Below are positions 41,332 through 53,300 of a stretch of DNA of 62,946 bases, piece after piece (the first letter of the stretch is position 1; each line of letters starts with the position of its first letter). Under the pieces are notes generated by a model that saw only the letters and a program-made list of their open reading frames with translations, had not been told where the DNA came from and ran no database searches. Source of the DNA: a bacterium (GTDB taxonomy: Bacteria; UBA9089; JASEGY01); contig JBFMHI010000005.1 of NCBI GenBank assembly GCA_040753085.1, forward strand, positions 1 through 62,946, given 5' to 3'. The position numbers were made by a program, and so were the translations under genes.

Positions 41332-44300
41332 CTACCTTATCACCGATAGCTTACCTAACTTATCCCCCCCACCTTGAATCAGATAAATATAAATACCAGT
41401 AGCCACATGATCTCCATTCTCGTTCGTCCCATCCCAGGTTGTGCCATAATAAACCTGCCGCCCATAAGAAAGAGTAGAGAGCTTATCCGAGTCAATAGTC
41501 TTAATCAATTCTCCGCTCAAGGTATATATACTTATCTGGCTATCCTTTCTCAGGTTGATGAATTTCACTATTCCATCGACGGCCTCGCTGGGTCGGAAGG
41601 GATTAGGATAGACCTTAACCTGCTTCAAGCTATTGGCCGGCGGGGCCAATTTGGCCATTAAGGTATAAACCCCGGTTTGATTTATGCCGGCCCAGACTAC
41701 CCCGTCTTCAGTCGGCTCACTTTCAACCTCCTCCCAGCGGTCTGTCTTCAGTTTAAATACCTTAAGAGCCGCCACCGGGAAATCTGTTCCATCCACCACT
41801 CCATCCTGATTGGTATCAGGATAGGGCAGGGCAATGCTTAAAGATTGATTGAAAGGTATGCTGAGCGGATTACCTCCTCTATCATAAAGCATCAAATGGG
41901 CGATAAGATCGGCAAAGCTATTCCCTTCCGACCGAGGAATTATGCCTAAGGAGACATCTGCCTTTGCCTTAAGGTTGGCGGCATCTATGGCCGAAGTAAC
42001 ATTTTCACCTAAGTTACGAAGGCCATCATAATCAGAAAGCGCCACTGCTGCCGCTGAATTGGGGAGACTGAAGGCCGGGATTTCCAGAAGAACCCCATTG
42101 GAAAATTTCATAAACTGGGATTTACTAAAGTCAACCTGGTTAGACTCCAGATCAGGATTACGGTGATCAACCCATAAGGTGATCGGCTCTGCAATGCCTA
42201 CATTTCCGGCTTCATCCCAGCCTTCAGCTTTGATCTGATATTCACCATCACCCAGGCCTGATGTATTCCACCAGGTCACGTAAGGTGAGGCATCCAGATC
42301 AGCCATCATCTGCCAGCCTTTTACTTCCTGATCCCAGCGATAGAACAGATTAACTCTCACGTTTCCATCAACCGGGACCTTTACCGGCACCCCGTTACCA
42401 GCCACCTTGGCTTGGGCTGGCGGTAATATTACCTCTACCTCAGGAGGGGTTTTATCCAGTTCAATCGAGTCAGAAACCGGATCAGTTTCATTGCCGGCCT
42501 CATCGCTGAATTTAACCCGCAGGGTTTTAAGTCCATCACTCGGGTTGGAAAGGGTCCACACTTTAGAAGAAGCGAATGCCTCCCATACCTCGGTGTCAAA
42601 GACACCATCTTCGCTGATCATCATCCGGCTGGCCTCTGTGGCCTTCAGGGCTAAGGTGAAATAGGGAGAATTAGTTAGCTGAGCGCCGGCATTGATGGTA
42701 ATTCCGGCTCCGGTAGGCGGCTTAGTATCCAGCAGGATTTGATCGCTAATGACCTGACTGAGATTGCCGACCTCATCTTTAAACTGAGCATAGACTGTTT
42801 TTGTTCCCTCCCCGCTGCTTAACTGGAAGGAAAGTTCGGCCGTATACGCCCGCCAGGAAGCGCCTACGAAATCATCTTTCTCACTAAGCCGGACCTTATC
42901 TGGAGTTCCCGTCACCTTCAGGGCAATGATTACCTCCCTCAAATTAGTGGCTGCTTGATCGGAGCTTATCTTCATAGAGACCGGGACGGGGGCAGTCTTA
43001 TCTACATAAATAGTGACAGATAGGGTTAAGGTTCCGAGGTTACCTGCCTTATCCTTACCACGAGCCTGGAGGCTAAAGGCCCCCTCCTTGGTGGGGTGCC
43101 ATTCATAGCTCCAGGCGGTAGTTCCGCTAACGCTTATCCAGTTATTGCCTCCATCAAGGCTTATTTGGACCAATTCCACGCCGACCCCTTCATCCTGGGA
43201 ACCGCCGCTAATATTAACTACTTCTCCGCCTACGGTTGTTCCTGCTTCCGGCATAGTAATCCGGACATCAGGTCCGACAGTATCCAGGATAATGGAGGCG
43301 GACAGGGTATCCGACTCATTAGTCGCTTCATCACGCCACCTGGCGTAAATCACCTTTTTCCCGTCGCCAGAGCTGGTAAAGGTAAAGGAAATGGCTGGCG
43401 CGTATGTCCTCCACTTGGCGCCTGTAAATCCGGCCTCTTCCGACAGCATTATCTGGGCCGGATATCCCTCCACCGTAGAGCTGACCGTAACCTCACGGCT
43501 TGTGGTATACGCCTCTCCGGCATTTATGACCATTGAAACAGGTAGAGGCGCCATTCGGTCAATATGGAGTCGCCTGGACTCCGACTCTTTCTGGTTCCCG
43601 GCCAGATCAATTGCCCTCACTTTTAAGTCATAAGTTCCATCCTGACCGGGCGACCACTCATGACTCCATAAGGCCGTCCCACTCACCTTGAACCAGCTTC
43701 CTCCATTTATCTGAAGTTCCACCCTATCCAGCCCTGAGCCATAATCAGCTGCTGTTCCTTTAATAAGGATGGTATTCTGATTAAGGAAGGCCCCGGGGGC
43801 AGGCGTATCTATGACCACGGTCGGAGAAACAGTATCCAGCATAATGGAGGCAGAATCAGAAGCGCTTATATTGGAGGCCTCATCCATATACTTGACATAG
43901 ATGGTCTTGTCGCTATCACCCAGACTGAGTTTAAAGGTCGAACTACTCACATAATCTTCCCACCGGCCTTCCTCAAACTTCGGATCCTCAGAGATCATCA
44001 TCCAGGTCGGGGTGCCGCTGACATCAAGTGCCACTGTTACCAGTCGATCCTTAGTCGCCGGCGCCCCCTGGTTGATCGAGATCAACTTGGAAACAGGCGG
44101 CTCTTCATCGATCAAGATAGTCGCCTTGCCATCCTGAAGCAGACTCGGCGAGAGTGAACTTTCTAAGGGGTTGCCGGTGGTATCCTTACCGGTAATCCAG
44201 TAGTCTACCTTTTCGCCGTGAGCGGCCTCTTTGTCCTTAAGGGGCAAGACAGCCTTAAAGGTCCACAAAGAGGGCTTGCCTGATCTAACCATAGGCGCTG

Positions 44301-47300
44301 TCATGGCCCCGCCTGCCGGAGGCAAATCGCCACTGTAGATCTTGTAGTTGAGAGTCAATGACCCTACTTCCAGTTGTTCCACTACCTTGACTATAATCTC
44401 TCTGTTCAACGGTTTAGTAGAGTCTCCATGTTTAGGTGAACCGGCGTCCAGGGAAGTCATAAGTGGTGGGGTCCGGTCAATGGTGAAGGTAGAAATCTTC
44501 GTCTCTCCAATCAGACCGGCATAGTCTACTGGAGTGACGGTAACCTCATACAACCCATCACCAAATCCGTTAGTCGGGGTGAAGATCAGATGATCGGGTT
44601 GGGAACGATCTATGTTCCCCTGATCTAAATAATCTCCACCGTTCCTGGTAATAATTAGTTGAGAATGCTCCTCATCTATCCCCGAAACCCCATTGCTTAG
44701 AAAGGCATCAATCTTTGTAGGCAGAAGACTCTCTACATTTATTACGGACTTATCGGCCGGAGTTATCCGAATAACAGCCGGCATCGTATTATCAACCGTG
44801 AATATCTCCTCAGACTGGTCAGCGGAGTATAATATACCGTCCGAAGCCGAGACCCGAATGAGATAGGTCTTGGCTTCTTGAACCAGGCTTGTATCCCAAA
44901 GGTATTCACCATCATTATCTTCTCCGGTAGCCAGTGGAAGCCATGTGCTGCCGCTATTCCGGCTATAGGCGATAGTGATGTAAACCGTGTCCTCAGGGTC
45001 AATGTCGTATGCCTGCCAGCGAATATAGACCTCTCCCCGCAAGTTTTCTCCGCCATTAGGTGAAATAAGGGTCACGGTGGGGGCATGCCGATTGTCTATG
45101 GCAAAGATCCCCCTGGTCTGGTCATTATTAATCATATGTCCGTCATTAACGGTTACCCTGACAAGATAGTCAGCATCCGGCAGGTCTTTGGTTTCCCAGT
45201 TATACCTGTAAATACCGCTGACGGCCGGCGGCGGACTAAAGGCCGGATTATCCGCTTTGGCATTGATAATCTCTTCCCAATACCGGCCGCCGTCATAGCT
45301 GAACTCTATTTTAAAGCTGTCCACCCGGTTATCCACATCCTCTAATTCCCACTCAATCTGGATGCGGCTTGAAGTCTTATGCACATCTCCGTAAGCCTTA
45401 CCCGCCTGAGGTGAAAGAAGTCTGATGACAGGAATGTGTGGATCATTGTCAATGATAAAGGCCTGGGCAGATTGATCTTCGCCTACCTCTGAATTATCAT
45501 CTTCATCATCAGCCACTACTTTGATCTTATATCTGACCCCATCAGGCACCGAAGTGGTATCCCACGCATAATAGCCATCATCGGCCTCTCCCAGGGCGAT
45601 AGGATACCAGACCTCAACCGCTCCAGTGGCCTCGCTTATCCGGCCATAATAGATATTAATCTTCAACTTGTCTCCATCAAGATCAGAGGCCTCCCACAGG
45701 ATAGCCTCCTGGCCGGAATAAACCTCCCCTCCCTTCGGGCTGAGCAATTCAATCGTCGGCTTGTGCCAGTTATTGTCTATTCTGAAAGACGCCTCTGACC
45801 GGTCACTCACCCGATGGCTCCCATCAAAGGCCGTAATCCTGACCAGGTAGTTTGTCCCATTTTCCACGGTGGTGGTCTCCCAATAGAAATTCCCGCCACC
45901 TGATGACCTTTCCTCTTCCAGTAATTTATACCAGTGCCAGCCATTATCAAAGGAGAATTCCACCGTAACCACCAGAATATCAGCCGCGTCAGGGTCGTTT
46001 ACATACCATTCTATCTTTTGTCGGCTATGCCAATCTTCTCCACCGTTGGGAGAAATAAGCTCTACTACCGGCGCATCCGGATTGTTTATCTGTAGGACCG
46101 GTGAGACAGCCTCCCCGATCAATGTCCCGTCTGTGGCCTGCACCCTGAGGCGATAATTGATATTATCATTCACCCGGCTGGTATCCCACAGGAAACGGCC
46201 GGTATTCTCCAAATTAGATATAATAGGCTCCCAGGTTACGCCATTATTTAAGGTGTAAGCAAGGTTGATTAGAAGCCTATCCCCATCAGGATCGCTGGCC
46301 TCCCATTTGATCTGCTTAAGACCCGCCCATATTTCTCCGCCGGCTGGAGAGATGAGATTCACTACCGGCGCATCCGGCACATCGATCGTAAAAACCTTAT
46401 CAGAGACATCTTCACCTTTCAGGCCGCTCGAATCGGTAGCCACAATCCTGATAAGATAGTCAAGGCCATTCCCCGGCATTTTGGTGGTATCCCATACAAA
46501 TCGGCCGGTATTGGGCAATTCCCCGCCTTGGGGGATCATAGCCCAATTATTCACGCCATCGCCTTTGTAATAAATGCTTACAAAGATATGATCTTCAGGG
46601 TCCACATCCGTGGCTGTCCATCTGATCTCATAACTGCCCTTAATCTCTTCCCCGCCATTGGGACTAAGCACCGTTACCTTCGGGGCGTGCTGGTTGTCGA
46701 TCTCAAAGGCAGCATCAGAGACATCCTCCCGTCCCAGGTTGACATCCGAGGCCACCACCTTGACTAAATAATGGATGCCATCAGGGAGATCGTTGGTTAC
46801 CCAGTCGTAACTACCGTTGGACCCAATGGGATTCTTCAGATTACTGGCGATGATGTGCCAACTGGCCCCGGCATCATCGCTGTAGAGGAGGGTAATCGTC
46901 AGCTCATCATTATCAGCATCTGAGGCGTGCCACTGGATAGGGATAGTGTTACTCCAGGGTAGTTCAGTCTTCCCGCATGGTGGGGCCTCGCAGATACCGT
47001 TAGGCGAAATAACCCTGACTACCGGGGCATGGGGGATATTATCGATCTTAAAGACCCTCATCGAACAATCTGTGGCTTTAAGGCCGCTGGCATCCCTGGC
47101 CGTTATCATGATAAGGTAGTTTACCCCATCGGCCACGGTTCTGGTATCCCAGTTGTAAACGCCATCATTGGCTTCATTGGCGGCGAGGGTATGCCAGCTT
47201 GTCCCGTTATCCACCGAGTAGGCCAGATCAATGGTTATCTTTTCTCCATCACCGTCTTCCGCTGTCCAGCGGATAAGCCTCGACCCGCTCCAGTATTCCC

Positions 47301-50300
47301 CGCCATCCGGCGAAAGAAGCTCCACCACCGGACCATTGGGATTTTTATCAATAGTGAAGAGGCCTGAGATGGCCTCCCCCATAAGGCCAGTGCCATCCGC
47401 CGCCACCACCTTGACCTGGTAAGAAAGTCCATCTTCAACCGTTCTGATGTCCAGGACAGTGGTTTCCTCAGTTAGTCCGGCGGCTATCTCATACCAGAAT
47501 TCAGAGCCGGCTACTCGATAGTAACAATCAAAAGTAAGGGGATCATTATCGGCATCGGTAGACTCCCAGGTAATCTCTTTAAGGAAACCGCCGGTCTGAT
47601 CGGTCCATTGATCACCGGCTTGAGGCGCCGTAATATTTACCACAGGCGGATGCAGGTTGTCTATGGTTACCTGGGGATAAGGTGGCATAGTCTCGGTCGT
47701 GGCATATCCATCAGTGACCCTGGCCATTATTTCATAATCTCCGTCAACGACTCCGGTCGTATCCCAGGTAAAGACGCCGTCATTAGACTCCCCTGAAGCA
47801 ATCCTTATCCAATTGGTAGCCCTAACCTGACGGACAAGGATATCGATGGTTAGGGGATCACCATCGAGATCAGTTGCCCGCCAGGTAAGGTTAACAGATT
47901 CAGACCACCTCTCGCCACCGGTCAAAGAGGTAATCTCTATCCGTGGGGCATGAGGTGGGGCGGCTGGATTATTATCGATCATAAAGGTCTGGTTGGATTG
48001 ATCACTCCCGGTCAGGACCCCGTCCGAGGCCTTTACTTTAATCAGGTAATTCACCCCATCCGGAACCGTCTTGGTATCCCAGGAGGCGCTGAAGCGTCCT
48101 CCCTCTTCCTCCGTGATATCCAAAGGCGAGATTTCATACCAGTGCCCGCCCCGATCTGGGCTGTAGCTGACCGTATAAGTCGGATGGTCGCCATCCACAT
48201 CATAGGCGGTCCATTCTATGTTCTGCACCCCCTGCCAGTATTCACGGCCATTAGGACTCAAAAGCTCAACCACCGGGGCAAAGGGTTGATTGTCGATCCT
48301 GACGGCTGTCTTTAGCTGAGCTTCCCCAGTTTGGGTCCCGTCACTGGCCATAACCTTAAGCAAATAGTTATCCCCATCCGCCATAGCCCTGGTATCCCAG
48401 CGATAGGCCCCGTCATTTCGCTCGTCCTTAGCTATAGTGTACCAGGTCTCCTCGTCGATACTATATTGGATGGTGATGGTCAGCTCATCTCCGTCGCTGT
48501 CCCAGGCCTCCCACTTGATGTAGCTGGTCCCTTTCAGGCTCTCGCCACCTGCAGGTTGAAGTATTTTGACCACTGGTTTGTTTTTAGAATTGTCAATAGT
48601 AAAGACGCCGTCCGAGGCATCCCAGCTCTCCCGTGGAGAAAAATCCCGAGCCACTACTCGAACCCGATAATTCTGCCCGTCAGGAACGGTGGTTGTATCC
48701 CAGGAATAGGCATAGACGGCCTCTTCCGGACTCTCGAAGTCGCTCTGGGAGCCGGATACGATTTTATACCAGGGATCATAATTCTCCACCATGTATTCCA
48801 TGGTAAAGGCGAGCGTATCGCCGTCTTCATCTCCGGCTGTCCATTTAACGGAAATAGAATCACGTAACACCTCACCGCCATTAGGATAAATCATTCGCAC
48901 ATGGGGGGTGTGGGGGTTATTATCAATAATGACGGTCTGTTTAGCGGTGCCGGTGTAGGTCCCATCTGAAGCCGAGACCCGGATAGTATACCGGCCGTCA
49001 GCTACGGTCCAGGTATTCCAGACATACCGTCCACTCTGGAGGTCTTTTTCAGGAATAGGGATGGGATACCAGTGGTCTTTTTCCCCACCAGTGACCGGAT
49101 AGGCTTGGAATTCAACCTTTACGGTCAAGGGATTACCATCCGGATCGCTGGCCTCCCACCGGATTTCCCGGTTCCCCCACCAGTATTCATCGGCCATCGA
49201 GGGAGAGATCAAGGTCACCTGCGGCGTTCCCGGCGGATTCCCGGCCAGACAGTAGATGGCGAAATGACTGACACCCGTTTTGATCTCCTTATTCCTCTTA
49301 TCTACGACCTCTACCCCTCCCTCCTCGATGGTTTCCCAAACTGCTTCGGTTTCATTCAAGCGATAGATCTGAAGCTCATCTACCGGCACATCTGTCCCAT
49401 CCACGAGGCCGTTACCATCGGCATCCTGGCAAGGTATTCTAATCTCGACTAAGGAAGCAAAATCCCCAGTAAATCCCTGGCCGGTTGATTTCCAGTAAGC
49501 CAGATATTCCCAAACCGTTCCTGGAATAGGCTCAATACTGTTTACATTCTGCCAGTCTTTAGTTATCTCGCTTTCATCATTAATCAGGATGATCAGATCA
49601 TCGGACACATCGCCCGATTCAAAGACAGCCCTGACCCGGCTCCCCTCAAAGAGAGTTGCCCCAGCCGGCCCGACCTCATGCCCGATGATGAATGGTCCGT
49701 CCAAGGTCTTTGTAACCGTATAGGTCCCATCTGTGGCCGTTATCCTGATCAGATTATTCAAGCCATCAGCGAAAGGAGAGAAGTTTAGGTTATATGTCCC
49801 ATCATTGACCTCGCCGGCCGCGATAGTCTGCCAGGTAAGGCCGCCCTCCGGACTGAACTCGATGGTAATACTTAAGGTGTCATTATCAGGATCACTGGCT
49901 GTCCAGGTAATATCTCGAAGCCCGCTCCAGACATCACCAGGATGGGGGGCAGTAATATCAATGACCGGCGGCTTGGGATTATCAATATTAAAGGCAGCCG
50001 AAGTGGCCGATCCGGTGCCGCTCAAGGCATCCTGGTCATCAGCCGTAACCCTGATCAGATATTCACCATCCGGCAGATCAGTAGTATCCCAGTCATAGGC
50101 GCTGTCATTAAGTTCATTCTCAGCGATAGTGTGCCAGGTGGCTCCGCCATCATGGCTATATTCCAGGGTGATCTTAAGCGCATCCCCATCAGTGTCCGAG
50201 GCGTTCCAGGTAATAGTGAGGGTATCACTTACGGTCTGTCCCTGTCCCGGCCAGGTTACGGCCACTACCGGGGTGCAGGGTAGGTTGTCAATCATAAAGA

Positions 50301-53300
50301 CGGCGTCTGAGGTATCTTCCCCACTCAGGCCGGTAGTATCGGTAGCCTTCACTTTCACCAGGTAATTATTGCCATCCAACACGGCCGTAGTATCCCACGC
50401 CTTTACCCCGTCGTTGGCCTCTCCCTGACCAATGAATATCCAACTTGCCCCCCCATTGCTGCTGTAGGAGATATCAATAGAGAGCGCCTGGCCATCCTCA
50501 TCGGAGGCCTGCCACCGGATCTCCGTGCCCCGGAGTTTCTCTCCTCCGTTAGGATAGGTAAGGGTCACCACCGGGGCAGATGGATTATCAACGCTAAAGA
50601 CAGCATTGGAGACATCTTCATGGGCCAGTCCTGTATCGTCCTGGGCCCTCACTTTAATCAGATAATTTTGTCCATCAGCCACACCGGTCGTGTTCCAATC
50701 AAAGCTACCATCATTGGTCTCACCTGTGGCTATCACCTCCCAGGTGAGGTCCCCACTCCGTCGGTAATAAATATCTATCAGCAGTGGATCGCCATCGGGA
50801 TCGTTGGCCTGCCAGGTGATAGTCCGGGTGCCGCTCCAGGTCTCACCGCCGTTGGGTTGAAGAACCTGAACTACCGGGGAGTAAGGGTGATTATCGATTT
50901 TGAAGGCCCCTGAGGTGTCTGAGGCAGTCGATGTCCCATCCGAGATAGTAACGGCCACCCTATACCCTCTTCCATCAGCAACCGTGGTGGTATTCCAGGG
51001 ATAGAGGCCGTCATTGGCCTCATTATCAGCCAATAGTCTCCAGGTAGTCCCACTATCGGCGCTTACTTCTATCTTAAGGGTGAGGATATCCCCCGGATCC
51101 AGATCCCGGCCGTCCCACTTGATATTCTGAGTCCCTGACCAAATGACGCCTGTGGTCGGCGAAGTCAAAGCCACCGTCGGAGAATGGGCATCATTGTCAA
51201 TGGTAAAGGCCGCCTCTGAAGTATCATTGCCGCTGAGACCATCAGCATCAATAGCCGTAACCCGGACCAGGTAATCCGTGGCATCACCTACTGAGGTCGT
51301 ATCCCAGGAATAGGTTCCATCATTGGCTTCATTGGTGGCAATGGTATACCAGACACCATTCACTCGATACTCGATAGTGATACCGCTGATATTTCCATCA
51401 GTATCTACCGCCGTCCATTGAATCGTCCGGGTACCGCTCCAATGTTCACCGCCATTAGGGGAGATGAGGCTGACCGTTGGGGCATAAAGATTATCGACCG
51501 CAAAGGCCCCATCAGACTCATCTTGAGTAGGTGGAAGGGCGCTTCCATCGCTGGCCTCCACCCTTATCCGGTAATTGGTGCCTTCAGGAAAACCTTTTGT
51601 CTGCCAGAGGTAAGAGCCATCATTAACCTCGTTGGTAGACAAGGTCTGCCACCCCGTCCCGCTGTTGTAATATATATTTATGACCAGTAAGTCGCCATCT
51701 GCATCGGTGGCCTGCCATTTAATCTCGGCCGTTTCCTTCAGATTCTCCCCGCCATTAGGAAAAAGCACTCTCACTTGAGGCGCCCGGTTATTGTTATTCA
51801 CCTTAAAAACCTTATCCGATTGATCCTGTCCGATGGTATTGCCATCATTGCCGGTGATCCGGATAAGATAATTATTTCCATTAGGAACGCTGAGTGTATT
51901 CCAGAGATAACTACTCACACCCTGAAGACCAGCGGCGATATTCAACCAGCTCGATCCCCCGTTAGGACTATATTCGATGGCGACGAGCGGACTGTCTCCG
52001 ACATCCTCGTCACTCAACTGCCAGGTGATGGACTTATTCCCGCTCCAATTTTCCCCGCCATTAGGTGAGGTCACACTTATCTGCGGGGCATGGGGGATAT
52101 TATCGATCATAAAGACCCCATCCGAGGCGTCGCTAACCGTATAGGTCCCGTTATTAGCCGTTACCATAATCCGATAATCAGGGCCTTCAGCCATCCGGGT
52201 GGTATCCCAGGAGAACTGGCCATCATTGATCTCATTGGTGGCTAAGGGGTAAGAGTCCCCATTGTCCACCTGATAGTAGATGCCTATGGTTAAAGCCTCC
52301 CCATAGTGGCTGACCGCCGTCCATTTGACCCAGACTATCCCGTTTAGCTTTTCTCCACCATTGGGACTTAATACCTTAACCTCCGCTAATATCTTTTCCG
52401 TCTGGGTCTGAATCTCATTAGAATAACCTAAATAGCCCAGGGCATTATAGGCCTTAATCCGATATGAATAAGGCGTGTTATCAGGAAGACCGCTATCATT
52501 GTATGTAGTTACACCTGCCGAAACCTTGCCTATCTCTGCATATACCCCGCCCTCAGATTTCCTCTCGACCGCAAAACCGGTCTCATTATCAGAGGTATCT
52601 ACCCAACTCAGGGCGATATGAGAAATAGAGCGGCCAGTTACTTGAAGATTAGTAGGAATGGAAGGCGGGCCAGTGTCAACTGCATTGGAATAAGCTGATT
52701 CGCCTAATAAATTGTAGGCCTGCACCCGGTAGTAAAGGTGAACATTTAAACTATGAGAATTATCAGTATAAGTAGCCACATCGGCGGTAACTATGGCTAT
52801 TCCCGTGTAACTTCCGCTTCCCTCCTTCCGCTCGATTCTAAATCCCTGCTCATTATCCGAATTATCTGTCCAGGTGAGAATAATACTGGAAATACCCGCT
52901 ATGGCCAAATTGGTGGGAGCAGCCGGCGGTCCAACCTTGACTTCATTAGAATAATCAGAATTCCCTGCCACATTATAGGCCCGGACCCGGTAAGAATAAT
53001 CTGTATTCGGGATAATTCCAGTATCACTATAAGTAGTTACATTGACTCCTACTGTTCCGATTTCCACGTAACTTCCCGAACCTGTCTTTCTCTCAATCCT
53101 AAAACCATCTTCATTATGTGAGTTATCCTGCCAGAAGAGATTGATTTGGCTGCTTGAGATAACTTGCGCCGAGAGATTGGTTGGGGCGGATGGCGGAGCG
53201 TTCTGAGTAGTGGCTGCGGCCTCATTGGAATATCCTGAATAGCCGATGGCATTAAAGGCCCTGACCCGGTAGGTATAAGTTACCGCCGGGAGAAGCCCGG

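Noticed and set aside
40527-41402. Long open frames (SSIEHPASSIQH and MLDAGCSMLDAR type) over the heptamer array, on both strands
   Set aside because: They result from a stop-free 7-bp repeat that is open in every frame. There is no ribosome site, and the peptides only reflect the repeat.
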